A stretch of 13,202 bases of DNA from an uncultured Eubacteriales bacterium (GTDB taxonomy: Bacteria; Bacillota; Clostridia; Oscillospirales; CAG-272). Position 1 is the first letter of the stretch, and each line of letters opens with the position of its first letter. The stretch is taken from assembly GCA_934385225.1 (NCBI GenBank), contig CAKRPQ010000056.1, forward strand, positions 1-13,202, written 5' to 3'. The notes below the pieces were generated by a model that was not told the origin of the DNA, did no database searches, and saw only the letters and a program-made list of their open reading frames with translations. The position numbers and the translations under genes were made by a program. Positions 6,133 to 12,592 of this stretch are shown one piece after another.

Positions 6133-6707
6133 TTTTCGGTAAACTTTATACTGCCGTCTCTCTGTACATCAACGATCGCGAGAGAATGAAGCGGTACGCC
6201 CGTGGCTCTTATAAGGTCGCCGCCCTTCTGGAACGCCTTTTCGATACATATGCCGACGCCGACAGTCTCAGCACCTGACGCCTTGACTAACTTCATCAGT
6301 CCGAGAGCAGCCTCGCCGTTTGCGAGAAAATCATCAAGAATAAGGACTTTATCTTCCGCAGAAAGATATTTTTTCGAAACGCGGACGGTAAAGTCCTTTC
6401 CCTTTGTATAGGAATGGACAGTAGTCGAATACACGTCCGAATCAAGGTTCTTCGCCTCGGACTTTTTCGCGAAAACGACGGGAACATTCCCGAAATATTG
6501 CGCCGTTATACAGGCTATTCCTATTCCCGACGCTTCTATTGTAAGTATTTTATTTACGCCCGCGTCCGCAAAAAGACGCGCAAATTCTTTGCCGATTTCC
6601 TGCATGAGCGCAACGTCTATCTGATGGTTCAGAAAGCTGTCAACTTTAAGCACACCGCCCTCGCGCATTTCACCGTATTTGAGGATTTTCTGTTTAAGCA
6701 GTTCCAT
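6129..6707 (-). CDS. xpt: Xanthine phosphoribosyltransferase
   Basis: This 192-residue enzyme converts xanthine and PRPP to XMP in purine salvage. It aligns along its length with Bacillus Xpt as I remember it. The N-terminal block KVDSFLNHQID (21-31) and the segment TIEASGIG (56-63) are present, as is the PRPP-binding loop VLILDDFLANGEA (121-133). The length is normal (190-194 residues). The ATG follows AGGAG with 6-nt spacing, and a promoter with an extended -10 lies about 30-57 nt upstream. There is no room for a purine riboswitch between promoter and gene, unlike the classic xpt-pbuX operon. The downstream partner is a TraX-family gene rather than a xanthine permease, joined by an ATGA overlap. 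Confidence 0.95.
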   Translation of the reverse strand: MELLKQKILKYGEMREGGVLKVDSFLNHQIDVALMQEIGKEFARLFADAGVNKILTIEASGIGIACITAQYFGNVPVVFAKKSEAKNLDSDVYSTTVHSYTKGKDFTVRVSKKYLSAEDKVLILDDFLANGEAALGLMKLVKASGAETVGVGICIEKAFQKGGDLIRATGVPLHSLAIVDVQRDGSIKFTEK

Positions 6708-6735
6708 AAGTTTCTCCTATCTCCGTTTTTCTATT

Positions 6736-6764
6736 ATAATACCACATTTTCGCGTTTTAGTAAA
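6736..6764 (-). promoter_or_regulatory. Sigma-A promoter of xpt-traX
   Basis: On the minus strand TTTACT (6764-6759), a 17-nt spacer and TATTAT (6741-6736) form a promoter, with an extended -10 TG at 6744-6743. A TATAAT overlaps it at 6738-6733 as an alternative -10. The leader would be roughly 20-25 nt and contains AGGAG before the ATG at 6707. Confidence 0.6.
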
Positions 6765-6793
6765 GATGTAAAAAGGAAAATATGAAAAAAATA

Positions 6794-6822
6794 TTGATTA
6801 TTTTATCAAAATATGATATTAT
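6794..6822 (+). promoter_or_regulatory. Sigma-A promoter of the divIVA-like operon
   Basis: TTGATT (6794-6799), exactly 17 nt, then TATTAT (6817-6822) with an extended TG at 6814-6815. The predicted start near 6829 gives a short leader that includes GGAGG (6846-6850), 5 nt before the ATG. The -35 is embedded in an AT-rich inverted repeat, TTGAT (6794-6798) and ATCAA (6805-6809), which could be an operator. Confidence 0.65.
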
Positions 6823-6855
6823 ATAGTGTAATAATAATTTACCTCGGAGGTCTGT

Positions 6856-7719
6856 ATGGCGGACAACAAAAACGTGATTTTCAGAAATTCCTTAAAGGGC
6901 TACAATAAATCGGACGTGAATTCGTACCTCCTGAAAATGACGGAGGACTTCGAAAAAAAGGAAAAGGAACTGCGTGACAGGCTCTCGGCATGCGAAAAAG
7001 AGCTTAGTGCCGCGTCAGAAAAGCTCTCCGCCTTCGATGAAGCGAATGACGAGACGGAAACATTAAAGCTACGTATAAAAGAGCTTGAAGAAGCCGAAAA
7101 AAACGCGGAAGCCGAAAAAAATTCCGTTACAGACGACAAGTACAACGCCGTTATCGCGGAAAAGCAACGCATAATAGGCGAGCAGAATCTGAAAATAGAG
7201 AGCCTTACGCTTGAACTTGAAGAACTGAAAAAAAGAGCCGCTGCGGACAAGGAAACGGTTCAGAGCTATGAAGAAACCGTCAAAAAGGCAAAAATGTACG
7301 AAAAGACGAGCGCAAACATAGGCGATGTTATAATTTCGGCAAACAGAACCGCCGACGAAATCGTCTTTGCGGCAAAGGAAAAAGCACGCATTATATACGA
7401 AGAATCCGAAAGAGCTGCGGAAGAGAGGCGTCGCAAAGTTTCCGAAGCGTCAAAACGCGCCCTTGACGGCATTTTTTCAAAATTCAGGGCGGCTGCTCTC
7501 GAAAACAGAGAGTCGGCAAAAGCAACGCGCGAATTTGCGGCAAGGAAAACGGAAGAAGTCCTGCTTGAAATCGAAGCGAGAGAAGCAGCCGAAAAAACAA
7601 GGCTCGACGAATACGAGAAAAATCTGTGGCAGGATATAAGGAACGACGTAAACTCTATACGTTTCACGTCGGGCATCGGAAGTACGGGAAAAGACACGGG
7701 CAAGAATGAACATAGGTGA
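6856..7719 (+). CDS. DivIVA-domain coiled-coil protein
   Basis: A 287-residue cytoplasmic protein. Residues 8-30 (IFRNSLKGYNKSDVNSYLLK) are a recognisable DivIVA N-terminal domain, the part that binds curved membrane at poles or septa. The rest is a long, charged, Glu/Lys/Ala-rich coiled coil (about 30-130), a middle section (about 140-170) and a second helical stretch rich in Arg, Glu and Ala (about 175-260). The polar tail has no membrane helix. Such proteins organise cell division or polar growth by recruiting partners. The coiled coil is longer than in typical DivIVA (about 160-200 residues), so it may be a paralogue rather than the main DivIVA. It is the first gene of an overlapping operon with an XRE regulator (14-nt overlap) and a lipoprotein, and it is driven by a good promoter. 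Confidence 0.8.
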   Translation: MADNKNVIFRNSLKGYNKSDVNSYLLKMTEDFEKKEKELRDRLSACEKELSAASEKLSAFDEANDETETLKLRIKELEEAEKNAEAEKNSVTDDKYNAVIAEKQRIIGEQNLKIESLTLELEELKKRAAADKETVQSYEETVKKAKMYEKTSANIGDVIISANRTADEIVFAAKEKARIIYEESERAAEERRRKVSEASKRALDGIFSKFRAAALENRESAKATREFAARKTEEVLLEIEAREAAEKTRLDEYEKNLWQDIRNDVNSIRFTSGIGSTGKDTGKNEHR

Positions 7720-8524
7720 AAAAATTAAAAACCTCCGCACATCAAAGCTGATGACGCAGAAGGAACTGGCGGGCACGGAAATCACGCGAAATATGTTAAG
7801 CAGCATTGAAAACGGCTCGGCAACACCGTCGCTCGCAACGCTGAAATATCTTGCGGACAGGCTCGGCGTTTCTGCGGGATACCTTATTTCCGACGGCGAA
7901 AACGACGAAATCTACTACAAAAAATACGCCGATTACGGCAATATAACAGAGGCATTCAAGAAGAAAGAGTGGGCAATATGCCGCGACCTCTGCGCCGAAT
8001 GTCTCTCGGACTCGGCGGACTACGAGCTTACATATCTGCTCGCAAAGTCCTCGGCAGAGCTTGGAATCGCCTGTTTCCGTGACGGAAATCTCAAAAAAAC
8101 AGTATCGCTCTTTGAATGTGTCTCGGAATGCCTGCCGAAAATGATTTTCGGGGCGGAAGACATTGTTTCCGAAATTCTGCCGTATCGTGAAGTTATGCTC
8201 AGTATTTCTCCGACGCTTGAATTTGATATTGACGCTTCGCTCGGACAGAATTTGGTGCGGATAAACGACATATATGCATACGAAAAGGCTCTGCGCAGCG
8301 GATATTCTGTACCGAGTGGGTTCAAATGGAAAAACGAGGACTTTGAATATGCGCTTTCCGCAAAAAAGCTGTCCGACAGCGGGAATTTTGAAGCGGCTGT
8401 TGCGCTTTATTCTCACATCTGCGAAAACGATACCCTCCCGAAGCCTGTTATGTATCTGATTTTTGAAGATTTCGAAAGGTGCTGCAAGGAAACGGAGGAC
8501 TACAAAACGGCGTATGAGTTATAA
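7706..8524 (+). CDS. XRE-type HTH regulator with helical-repeat C-terminus
   Basis: A 272-residue protein. Residues 1-60 are a Cro/C1-type helix-turn-helix (IGEKIKNLRTSKLMTQKELA, then NMLSSIENGSATPSLATLKYLADRLGV). The rest is all-helical, with paired-helix repeats resembling tetratricopeptide units (for example EAFKKKEWAICRDLCAECLS at about 82-101 and ARSAKKLSDSGNFEAAVALY-like near 225-245). This HTH-plus-repeat layout and size recall the peptide-sensing RRNPP group (Rgg, PlcR), but it is also common in clostridial regulators with no known ligand. The ATG lies inside the 3' end of the divIVA-like gene, with only a weak GGG-type ribosome site, so coupling is likely. Its own stop overlaps the start of the lipoprotein gene. 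Target genes are unknown; the upstream AT-rich inverted repeat is one candidate site. Confidence 0.85.
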   Translation: MNIGEKIKNLRTSKLMTQKELAGTEITRNMLSSIENGSATPSLATLKYLADRLGVSAGYLISDGENDEIYYKKYADYGNITEAFKKKEWAICRDLCAECLSDSADYELTYLLAKSSAELGIACFRDGNLKKTVSLFECVSECLPKMIFGAEDIVSEILPYREVMLSISPTLEFDIDASLGQNLVRINDIYAYEKALRSGYSVPSGFKWKNEDFEYALSAKKLSDSGNFEAAVALYSHICENDTLPKPVMYLIFEDFERCCKETEDYKTAYEL

Positions 8525-9080
8525 CAAGTCAAAATCAATCTGCTTGAAAAAATGCTTGCGGAAAATTAGTTTATTTGCGCTTGTTCTTGCGTTTGTATTT
8601 ATTTTTTCGGCCTGCGAAAACACCGAAAGGGTAAGCTATGTCGGCGAAACGATCGACATAAACGACCTTTTTGCACGCTCGACAGAAGCGGCGGACACCG
8701 AAGCGGAAAAGGCGGCTGTTGAATATACAGACACCGAAAAGGCAGACACCGATGACGGCGAATCGGAGAACGAAAGGGACACTAATCTTCAAACCGAGGT
8801 CGAAAACTTGTCGGCTGCAACGGCAGAAAGCGAAAGTGCCGAAACGAGTAGTGCCGCATCGGATTCTCTCAAATCAAGCGAAATAAAAAATGCGGGAGAT
8901 ACCGCTCCCGAAACGGATAAAAGCCCGAACGGAGGAACTGTTTACTGGGTTGATGGCGGAAAGGTATGGCACAGTACAAAAGGGTGCTCCGCGCTAAGCC
9001 GCTCAAAGAACATTATATCAGGTTCAAAATCAGAAGCGATCGCGGCGGGAAAAGAGCGCGGCTGCAAAAAATGTTATTAA
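8514..9080 (+). CDS. Small lipoprotein with acidic linker and C-terminal His/Cys domain
   Basis: A 188-residue secreted lipoprotein. A basic N-terminus and hydrophobic helix (about 18-33) end in the lipobox-like FSAC, so Cys34 would be lipidated. Residues about 45-135 are a low-complexity Glu/Asp/Thr/Ser/Ala linker with imperfect DTE-A-EK and TDTEKADTDD repeats. The last 48 or so residues form a compact domain, TVYWVDGGKVWHSTKGCSAL, then SRSKNIISGSKSEAIAAG and GCKKCY. Similar domains occur at the C-terminus of many clostridial surface proteins, with an H-x5-C and C-x2-C arrangement that looks like a small Ada-type metal-binding fold; metal binding is inferred. I chose ATG 8514, which overlaps the XRE stop by 11 nt, over an in-frame TTG at 8463 lying deep in that gene. 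GGAGGA lies 14 nt upstream, so coupling probably helps. Confidence 0.75.
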   Translation: MSYNKSKSICLKKCLRKISLFALVLAFVFIFSACENTERVSYVGETIDINDLFARSTEAADTEAEKAAVEYTDTEKADTDDGESENERDTNLQTEVENLSAATAESESAETSSAASDSLKSSEIKNAGDTAPETDKSPNGGTVYWVDGGKVWHSTKGCSALSRSKNIISGSKSEAIAAGKERGCKKCY

Positions 9081-9084
9081 AAAT

Positions 9085-9119
9085 GTGGTGTAAAAACTCG
9101 ATATGAGTTTTTACACCAC
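9085..9119. terminator. Bidirectional hairpin terminator between convergent genes
   Basis: GTGGTGTAAAAACTC (9085-9099) and GAGTTTTTACACCAC (9105-9119) form a perfect 15-bp stem with a 5-nt loop. Leftward transcripts (M42 gene) read into ATTTTTAATAAC after the stem, a fair U tract. Rightward transcripts (lipoprotein operon) read TTCTTATATTC, weaker. It occupies almost the whole gap between the two stop codons. Confidence 0.85.
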
Positions 9120-9122
9120 TTC

Positions 9123-10172
9123 TTATATTCCGAGATAGCCTTTCAAAACTTTAAGCGTGTTATAGACGCCGTCCTTATGGCTTCTTTCATAGCCGTGGCT
9201 CGCGTAAACACCCGAACCGATAAGTCCGTGACGAATATCGTAACCGCCCGAAAGCGTAGCCTCGACATCAGAGCCGTAATGCGGGTAAACATCGACCGCA
9301 TAGTCCGCATTCTCTTTTTTTGCGGCATCTATCAACTTGCCCACAACGTCGTAGCTGTAAGGCCCGCCGGAATCCTTTGCGCAAATTGAAACCTGTCTTT
9401 CGGTGCAGGCAAGTCCGTCGCCGACGCACCCCATATCAACGCTGACAGCTTCGGTCACACCGCTCGGAACAGATCCGGAGCCGCCGTGTCCGACCTCCTC
9501 ATACACCGTGACGTGAACATATGTACGCCTCGGCAGCGTAATTTCCTTATCTTTTATGTATTTTGCAAATCCGAGAAGTATTCCGACGGACAGTTTATCA
9601 TCGAGAAATCTGCTCTTGATATATCCCGACTGTGTCACTCTCGTCCTCGGATCGAAACAAACGATATCGCCGACTTCTATTCCGAGAGCCTTCGTTCCGT
9701 CCGCGTCATTTACGTCCTCGTCAAGGACGATCTCGGTTGTATCGAAACTGCGTTTTGTGTCGCCGTAGCTACCGTTCACATGAACGGACGCGTTACAGAG
9801 TTGCAGCGTTCCCTCGTAAATTTTTCCGTCCCGTGTATATACGCGAGCGTTCTCGGTCTCGCCGTTCTCGGCTCTCATTCCGCCGAGATTCGTTATGCGA
9901 AGTCTGCCGTTCCCTTTTATTTCGGCGACCATTCCGCCGAGCGTATCGGTGTGCGCTTCAAGAAGAAGCGCGTCATTTTCTTTTTCGCCTCCGAGATCTA
10001 TCAGAACACCGCCTTTTTCGGTGATATGCGCAGGAAACCCGAGTTCTGTAAAGTTTTTCTGCGTCCATTCCGCGGCGCGTGCCGTAAAGCCTGTGGGGCT
10101 GTCGATGCCGAGTAGCTCTACCGCCTTTTCGGTCGCATAATCGGCATATGAATACTCAATTTCCATTTTCAT
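9123..10172 (-). CDS. M42-family metallo-aminopeptidase (glutamyl aminopeptidase-like)
   Basis: A 349-residue cytosolic peptidase of the M42 family, dimetal enzymes that usually assemble into tetrahedral dodecamers and remove N-terminal residues from peptides. The expected ligands and catalytic residues are visible in order: His74 and Asp76 in EAHTDTLG, bridging Asp191 in RFLDDKLSV, Glu225 and Glu226 in YEEVGHGG, Asp246 in VDMGCVG, and His332 in ASHGYERSH. The length is normal. Its ATG overlaps the stop codon of the upstream D-Ala-D-Ala carboxypeptidase gene by 4 nt (ATGA), so the two are translated as a coupled pair. That may only be co-expression, since M42 enzymes degrade general cytosolic peptides. 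A strong hairpin terminator follows the stop. Confidence 0.93.
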   Translation of the reverse strand: MKMEIEYSYADYATEKAVELLGIDSPTGFTARAAEWTQKNFTELGFPAHITEKGGVLIDLGGEKENDALLLEAHTDTLGGMVAEIKGNGRLRITNLGGMRAENGETENARVYTRDGKIYEGTLQLCNASVHVNGSYGDTKRSFDTTEIVLDEDVNDADGTKALGIEVGDIVCFDPRTRVTQSGYIKSRFLDDKLSVGILLGFAKYIKDKEITLPRRTYVHVTVYEEVGHGGSGSVPSGVTEAVSVDMGCVGDGLACTERQVSICAKDSGGPYSYDVVGKLIDAAKKENADYAVDVYPHYGSDVEATLSGGYDIRHGLIGSGVYASHGYERSHKDGVYNTLKVLKGYLGI

Positions 10173-11461
10173 TCTCCAAAAAGTTTTTTATAAAGATTTA
10201 TGCAGTCGTATATAGGGTCATACGTTGCGGCGGCATGAGCCGTCACCAGAACATATTCCTTTCCTGTGCCGTTTCGCTTGCCGAGGCTCACGAGGCAATG
10301 AAGTCCCTCGTTCGTATAACCTGTTTTACCCGCTATTATCTCCGCAACGCCCGATTCATCTCCTTTCATACGGCTGAACATGGTACTCGTAAGCGGGATT
10401 CCGTCGGGGTGTTTATCGGTCAATGCCGTTGTGTACTTATAAGTCGAAAGTATTTCCCTGCATCCGTCAATCTTCATGGCGTATTCGAATATGAGTGCCA
10501 TTTCGTGCGGAGTGCTGTAATGGTTTTTATCGTGAAGTCCGCTCGGATTCGAAAAATGAGTGTTTGAAAGTCCGAGTTGAAGCACCTTTTTATTCATCAT
10601 TGCGACGAATTTTTCTATACTGCCCGCCGTATATATCGCAAGCGCGTCCGTTGCGTCCGCACCCGACGGTAGGATTGCACCGTAAAGAAGGTCTCTTACC
10701 GTCACCTCTTCGCCGACGGAAAATCCTGCAACCGACGCCCCCTCTTTGAACAGCGGGTCTGTTATCTCAGCCGTCATCGTGAACGTGTCATCAAGGTTTT
10801 TGCAATTTTCGTATGCGACAATGAGCGTCATAACTTTCGTCATAGAGGCGGGATAGATCATCTCGTCGCCGCCTTTTTCGGCGACAACGGTATTATTTCC
10901 GAGGTCTATCATAATTGCGTAATCCGACGCGATTTCATCGGTCAGTTTCAGGGTATCGTCGGTTTTTATCGCGTACGTCACGGCGAGATTTGCGCCGAGT
11001 GTCTCCTCCGCGTAATCGTTCAGTATATCGTCTGCCGAGTCGTTAGCTGCCGTATCTCTCGCGCGGTCGTTATCCGCATATGCGGCGGCGTTCTTTTTAC
11101 TGTTTACAACGGTTGCGATTATTCCGACAAGAACCATACCTGCGAGAAGCGCGACAAACACGGTCTGCCAGCTGAAATATGTATTTTGTCTGCGGTTTGC
11201 GGTGTTTTGCGGAGGACGATTATATGTCCCCTGCGTTCTTTGCGGTCTCGGCGCACCCGTCTGTTGTCGAATCTGCGGGTTTTCACGGTAATAAGAGCGT
11301 TCCGCTCCCGTATTCTGCGTGCGCGGTGCGCCGTTATAAGCACTGTTTTGTCCTTCGCGATGCGGTTGATTTCTGACGCCGTATGTATTTTGAGAATTTG
11401 AATTTATTCGTTTGCGTCCGTAATCAAATTCATTATTGTTTCCGTTCATTCTTTCAGGCAT
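10169..11461 (-). CDS. Membrane-anchored D-alanyl-D-alanine carboxypeptidase (S11, DacA-type) with long cytoplasmic tail
   Basis: A 430-residue penicillin-binding protein that trims the terminal D-Ala from peptidoglycan stem peptides outside the cell. Residues 1-95 are Asn/Gln/Arg/Pro-rich and probably disordered. A single membrane helix follows (about 100-119, VFVALLAGMVLVGIIATVV), then an acidic linker and the S11 domain (about 165-430). The active site shows S206-x-x-K209 in PASMTKVMT, SGAD at 266-269 where the family has SxN, and KTG at 379-381. An internal helix replaces the usual cleavable signal peptide and C-terminal amphipathic anchor, giving an N-in topology. The first ATG is preceded closely by GAGAGG; a second ATG four codons on is possible. 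It is promoted by an extended -10 element and coupled by ATGA overlap to the M42 gene. Confidence 0.9.
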   Translation of the reverse strand: MPERMNGNNNEFDYGRKRINSNSQNTYGVRNQPHREGQNSAYNGAPRTQNTGAERSYYRENPQIRQQTGAPRPQRTQGTYNRPPQNTANRRQNTYFSWQTVFVALLAGMVLVGIIATVVNSKKNAAAYADNDRARDTAANDSADDILNDYAEETLGANLAVTYAIKTDDTLKLTDEIASDYAIMIDLGNNTVVAEKGGDEMIYPASMTKVMTLIVAYENCKNLDDTFTMTAEITDPLFKEGASVAGFSVGEEVTVRDLLYGAILPSGADATDALAIYTAGSIEKFVAMMNKKVLQLGLSNTHFSNPSGLHDKNHYSTPHEMALIFEYAMKIDGCREILSTYKYTTALTDKHPDGIPLTSTMFSRMKGDESGVAEIIAGKTGYTNEGLHCLVSLGKRNGTGKEYVLVTAHAAATYDPIYDCINLYKKLFGE

Positions 11462-11485
11462 TTCCTCTCAATTTTTCATATACTT

Positions 11486-11494
11486 ATTATAACA
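11486..11494 (-). promoter_or_regulatory. Extended -10 promoter of the carboxypeptidase-M42 operon
   Basis: On the minus strand TGT-TATAAT (11494-11486) is a perfect -10 with a TG extension. No good -35 is seen at 16-18 nt; a TTGATA lies about 21 nt away. Transcription would begin near 11479, about 17 nt before the ATG at 11461. Confidence 0.5.
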
Positions 11495-11540
11495 CATAAA
11501 AGATGAAAAATATATCAAAAAAAGATGAACAGATTAAAAA

Positions 11541-11599
11541 AATAATTCTCAAAACAAGGAAAAATGCACCTTCCGCATTCTCTCATTTTGAGAATTATT
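11541..11599 (-). terminator. Long nested hairpin after the lipid kinase gene, probable terminator
   Basis: AATAATTCTCAAAA (11541-11554) and TTTTGAGAATTATT (11586-11599) are perfect 14-bp inverted arms enclosing 31 nt. Inside is a smaller stem, AATGC (11563-11567) with GCATT (11575-11579). On the minus strand the structure begins 4 nt after the kinase stop codon and is followed by TTTTT, as in an intrinsic terminator. One arm can also form a local hairpin, ATTCTC (11578-11583) with GAGAAT (11590-11595). The AT-rich stem makes termination strength uncertain. Confidence 0.6.
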
Positions 11600-11602
11600 A
11601 TT

Positions 11603-12496
11603 TTATATTCTTTCAAATTCGGGCAATTCTTTTCCCGCTCTTTTACGCGAGAACGCGCTGTATTCCGTGACGTTCTTTATCGTTTCGCCGTCGATTTGAA
11701 GTGCTGTCGGTCTGTCGAATTTCACATTGATCTCGCTTCCGCTTATCACCTCGACCGCGTCCTTATGCTCGATATGCTTTCCCGAAAAGATGGACGGAAA
11801 AATCATAAGCGTTTTGAGCTTGCCCGAACCGTACATTACCATAACGGATATTTCACCGTGCTCGGACAGTCTGTCCTGTGCAGGTGACGGCATCATACCG
11901 CCGCCGTAAAAATGACCGTTCATCGTAGGCGCAAGCCAGACTTTTTTATATTTATGTTCTTTTCCGTCGACAATGATCGTCGCATTTGTCGGGTGATAGT
12001 GAAAAAGGAGTCCGGTTATGGCGATTGATGTATAATTTATCTTCTTTTTCGATTCGGCTCTCATTCTGTCGCCGACCTCACAGCAATAACCGTCTATACC
12101 GTACCCGATACCGTTTATAAATCTGTATTCGCGCCCGTTTACATTCACCGTCGGGAGGTCTTTCAGATATTTATTTATTTGTATCGGCTTATCATACTTT
12201 GAGCCGCCTATATCATGCAGAAAATCGTTTCCGCTTCCTACGGCGAAGTAATAAATGTCCTTATCAAGCTCTGTGTCGCCTATATCGTTGACAAATCGGT
12301 TAAGCGTTCCGTCACCGCCCGCAATTATGACCGCCTCGTTATTTCCGATACCACTCAAAAAGGTTTTATAGTCGTCAATTTTTGTGATGTCGCTGAAAAC
12401 AAGCTCGTCGCCCTTCATTATATCGCGTAATTTTTCGGCTTCTTCCTTACCCCTGCCGTTTCCTGCATGGGGATTGTAAACAACGTAGTATTTCAT
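11603..12496 (-). CDS. Diacylglycerol/lipid kinase family protein (DagK/YegS-like)
   Basis: A 297-residue cytosolic or membrane-peripheral lipid kinase. It starts with the typical YYVVYNPHAGNGRG strand-loop (3-16), then carries the nucleotide-binding IIAGGDGTLNRFVND (57-71, GGDGT at 60-64) and the second signature AVGSGNDFLHDIG (85-97). The C-terminal beta-sandwich half (about 115-297) has GIGYGIDGYCCEV, APTMNGHFYGGGMMPSPAQD and LQIDGE, all standard for the family. These enzymes phosphorylate diacylglycerol so that it re-enters phospholipid synthesis; the exact lipid is not settled by sequence. The ATG follows GGAGG with 4-nt spacing, and the preceding leader contains an unusual inverted repeat. 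The gene is monocistronic, bounded by nested hairpins on both sides. Confidence 0.92.
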   Translation of the reverse strand: MKYYVVYNPHAGNGRGKEEAEKLRDIMKGDELVFSDITKIDDYKTFLSGIGNNEAVIIAGGDGTLNRFVNDIGDTELDKDIYYFAVGSGNDFLHDIGGSKYDKPIQINKYLKDLPTVNVNGREYRFINGIGYGIDGYCCEVGDRMRAESKKKINYTSIAITGLLFHYHPTNATIIVDGKEHKYKKVWLAPTMNGHFYGGGMMPSPAQDRLSEHGEISVMVMYGSGKLKTLMIFPSIFSGKHIEHKDAVEVISGSEINVKFDRPTALQIDGETIKNVTEYSAFSRKRAGKELPEFERI

Positions 12497-12505
12497 GTTT
12501 CCTCC

Positions 12506-12580
12506 AAAAGTCGAATTTGAACGGTACTTGCTAATTATCCCGCTCCAACATCAACCGAAATTCAACAAATTTCGACTTTT
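12506..12580 (-). promoter_or_regulatory. Inverted-repeat leader/promoter region of the lipid kinase gene
   Basis: AAAAGTCGAATTTG (12506-12519), directly next to the ribosome site (12501-12505), pairs with CAAATTTCGACTTTT (12566-12580) over 14 bp with one bulged base. The distal arm can instead form a local hairpin, CGAAATT (12556-12562) with AATTTCG (12568-12574), so the two folds exclude each other. A -10-like GATAAT (12539-12534, minus strand) lies in the loop without a good -35. It may be an RNA switch or a pair of DNA operator halves around a promoter. Confidence 0.4.
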
Positions 12581-12592
12581 CCCGAAAAAAGC

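Noticed and set aside
6708..6790. Purine riboswitch before xpt
   Set aside because: The promoter ends within about 30 nt of the ATG and the leader has no aptamer-like three-way junction or room for one.
8463..8513. Earlier TTG start for the lipoprotein gene
   Set aside because: It would add 17 basic residues before the signal peptide and sit 62 nt inside the XRE gene without a ribosome site; ATG 8514 gives a normal overlap.
9486..10115. Plus-strand open frame of about 209 codons opposite the M42 gene
   Set aside because: M42 metal ligands are all encoded on the minus strand here, so this frame is a shadow.
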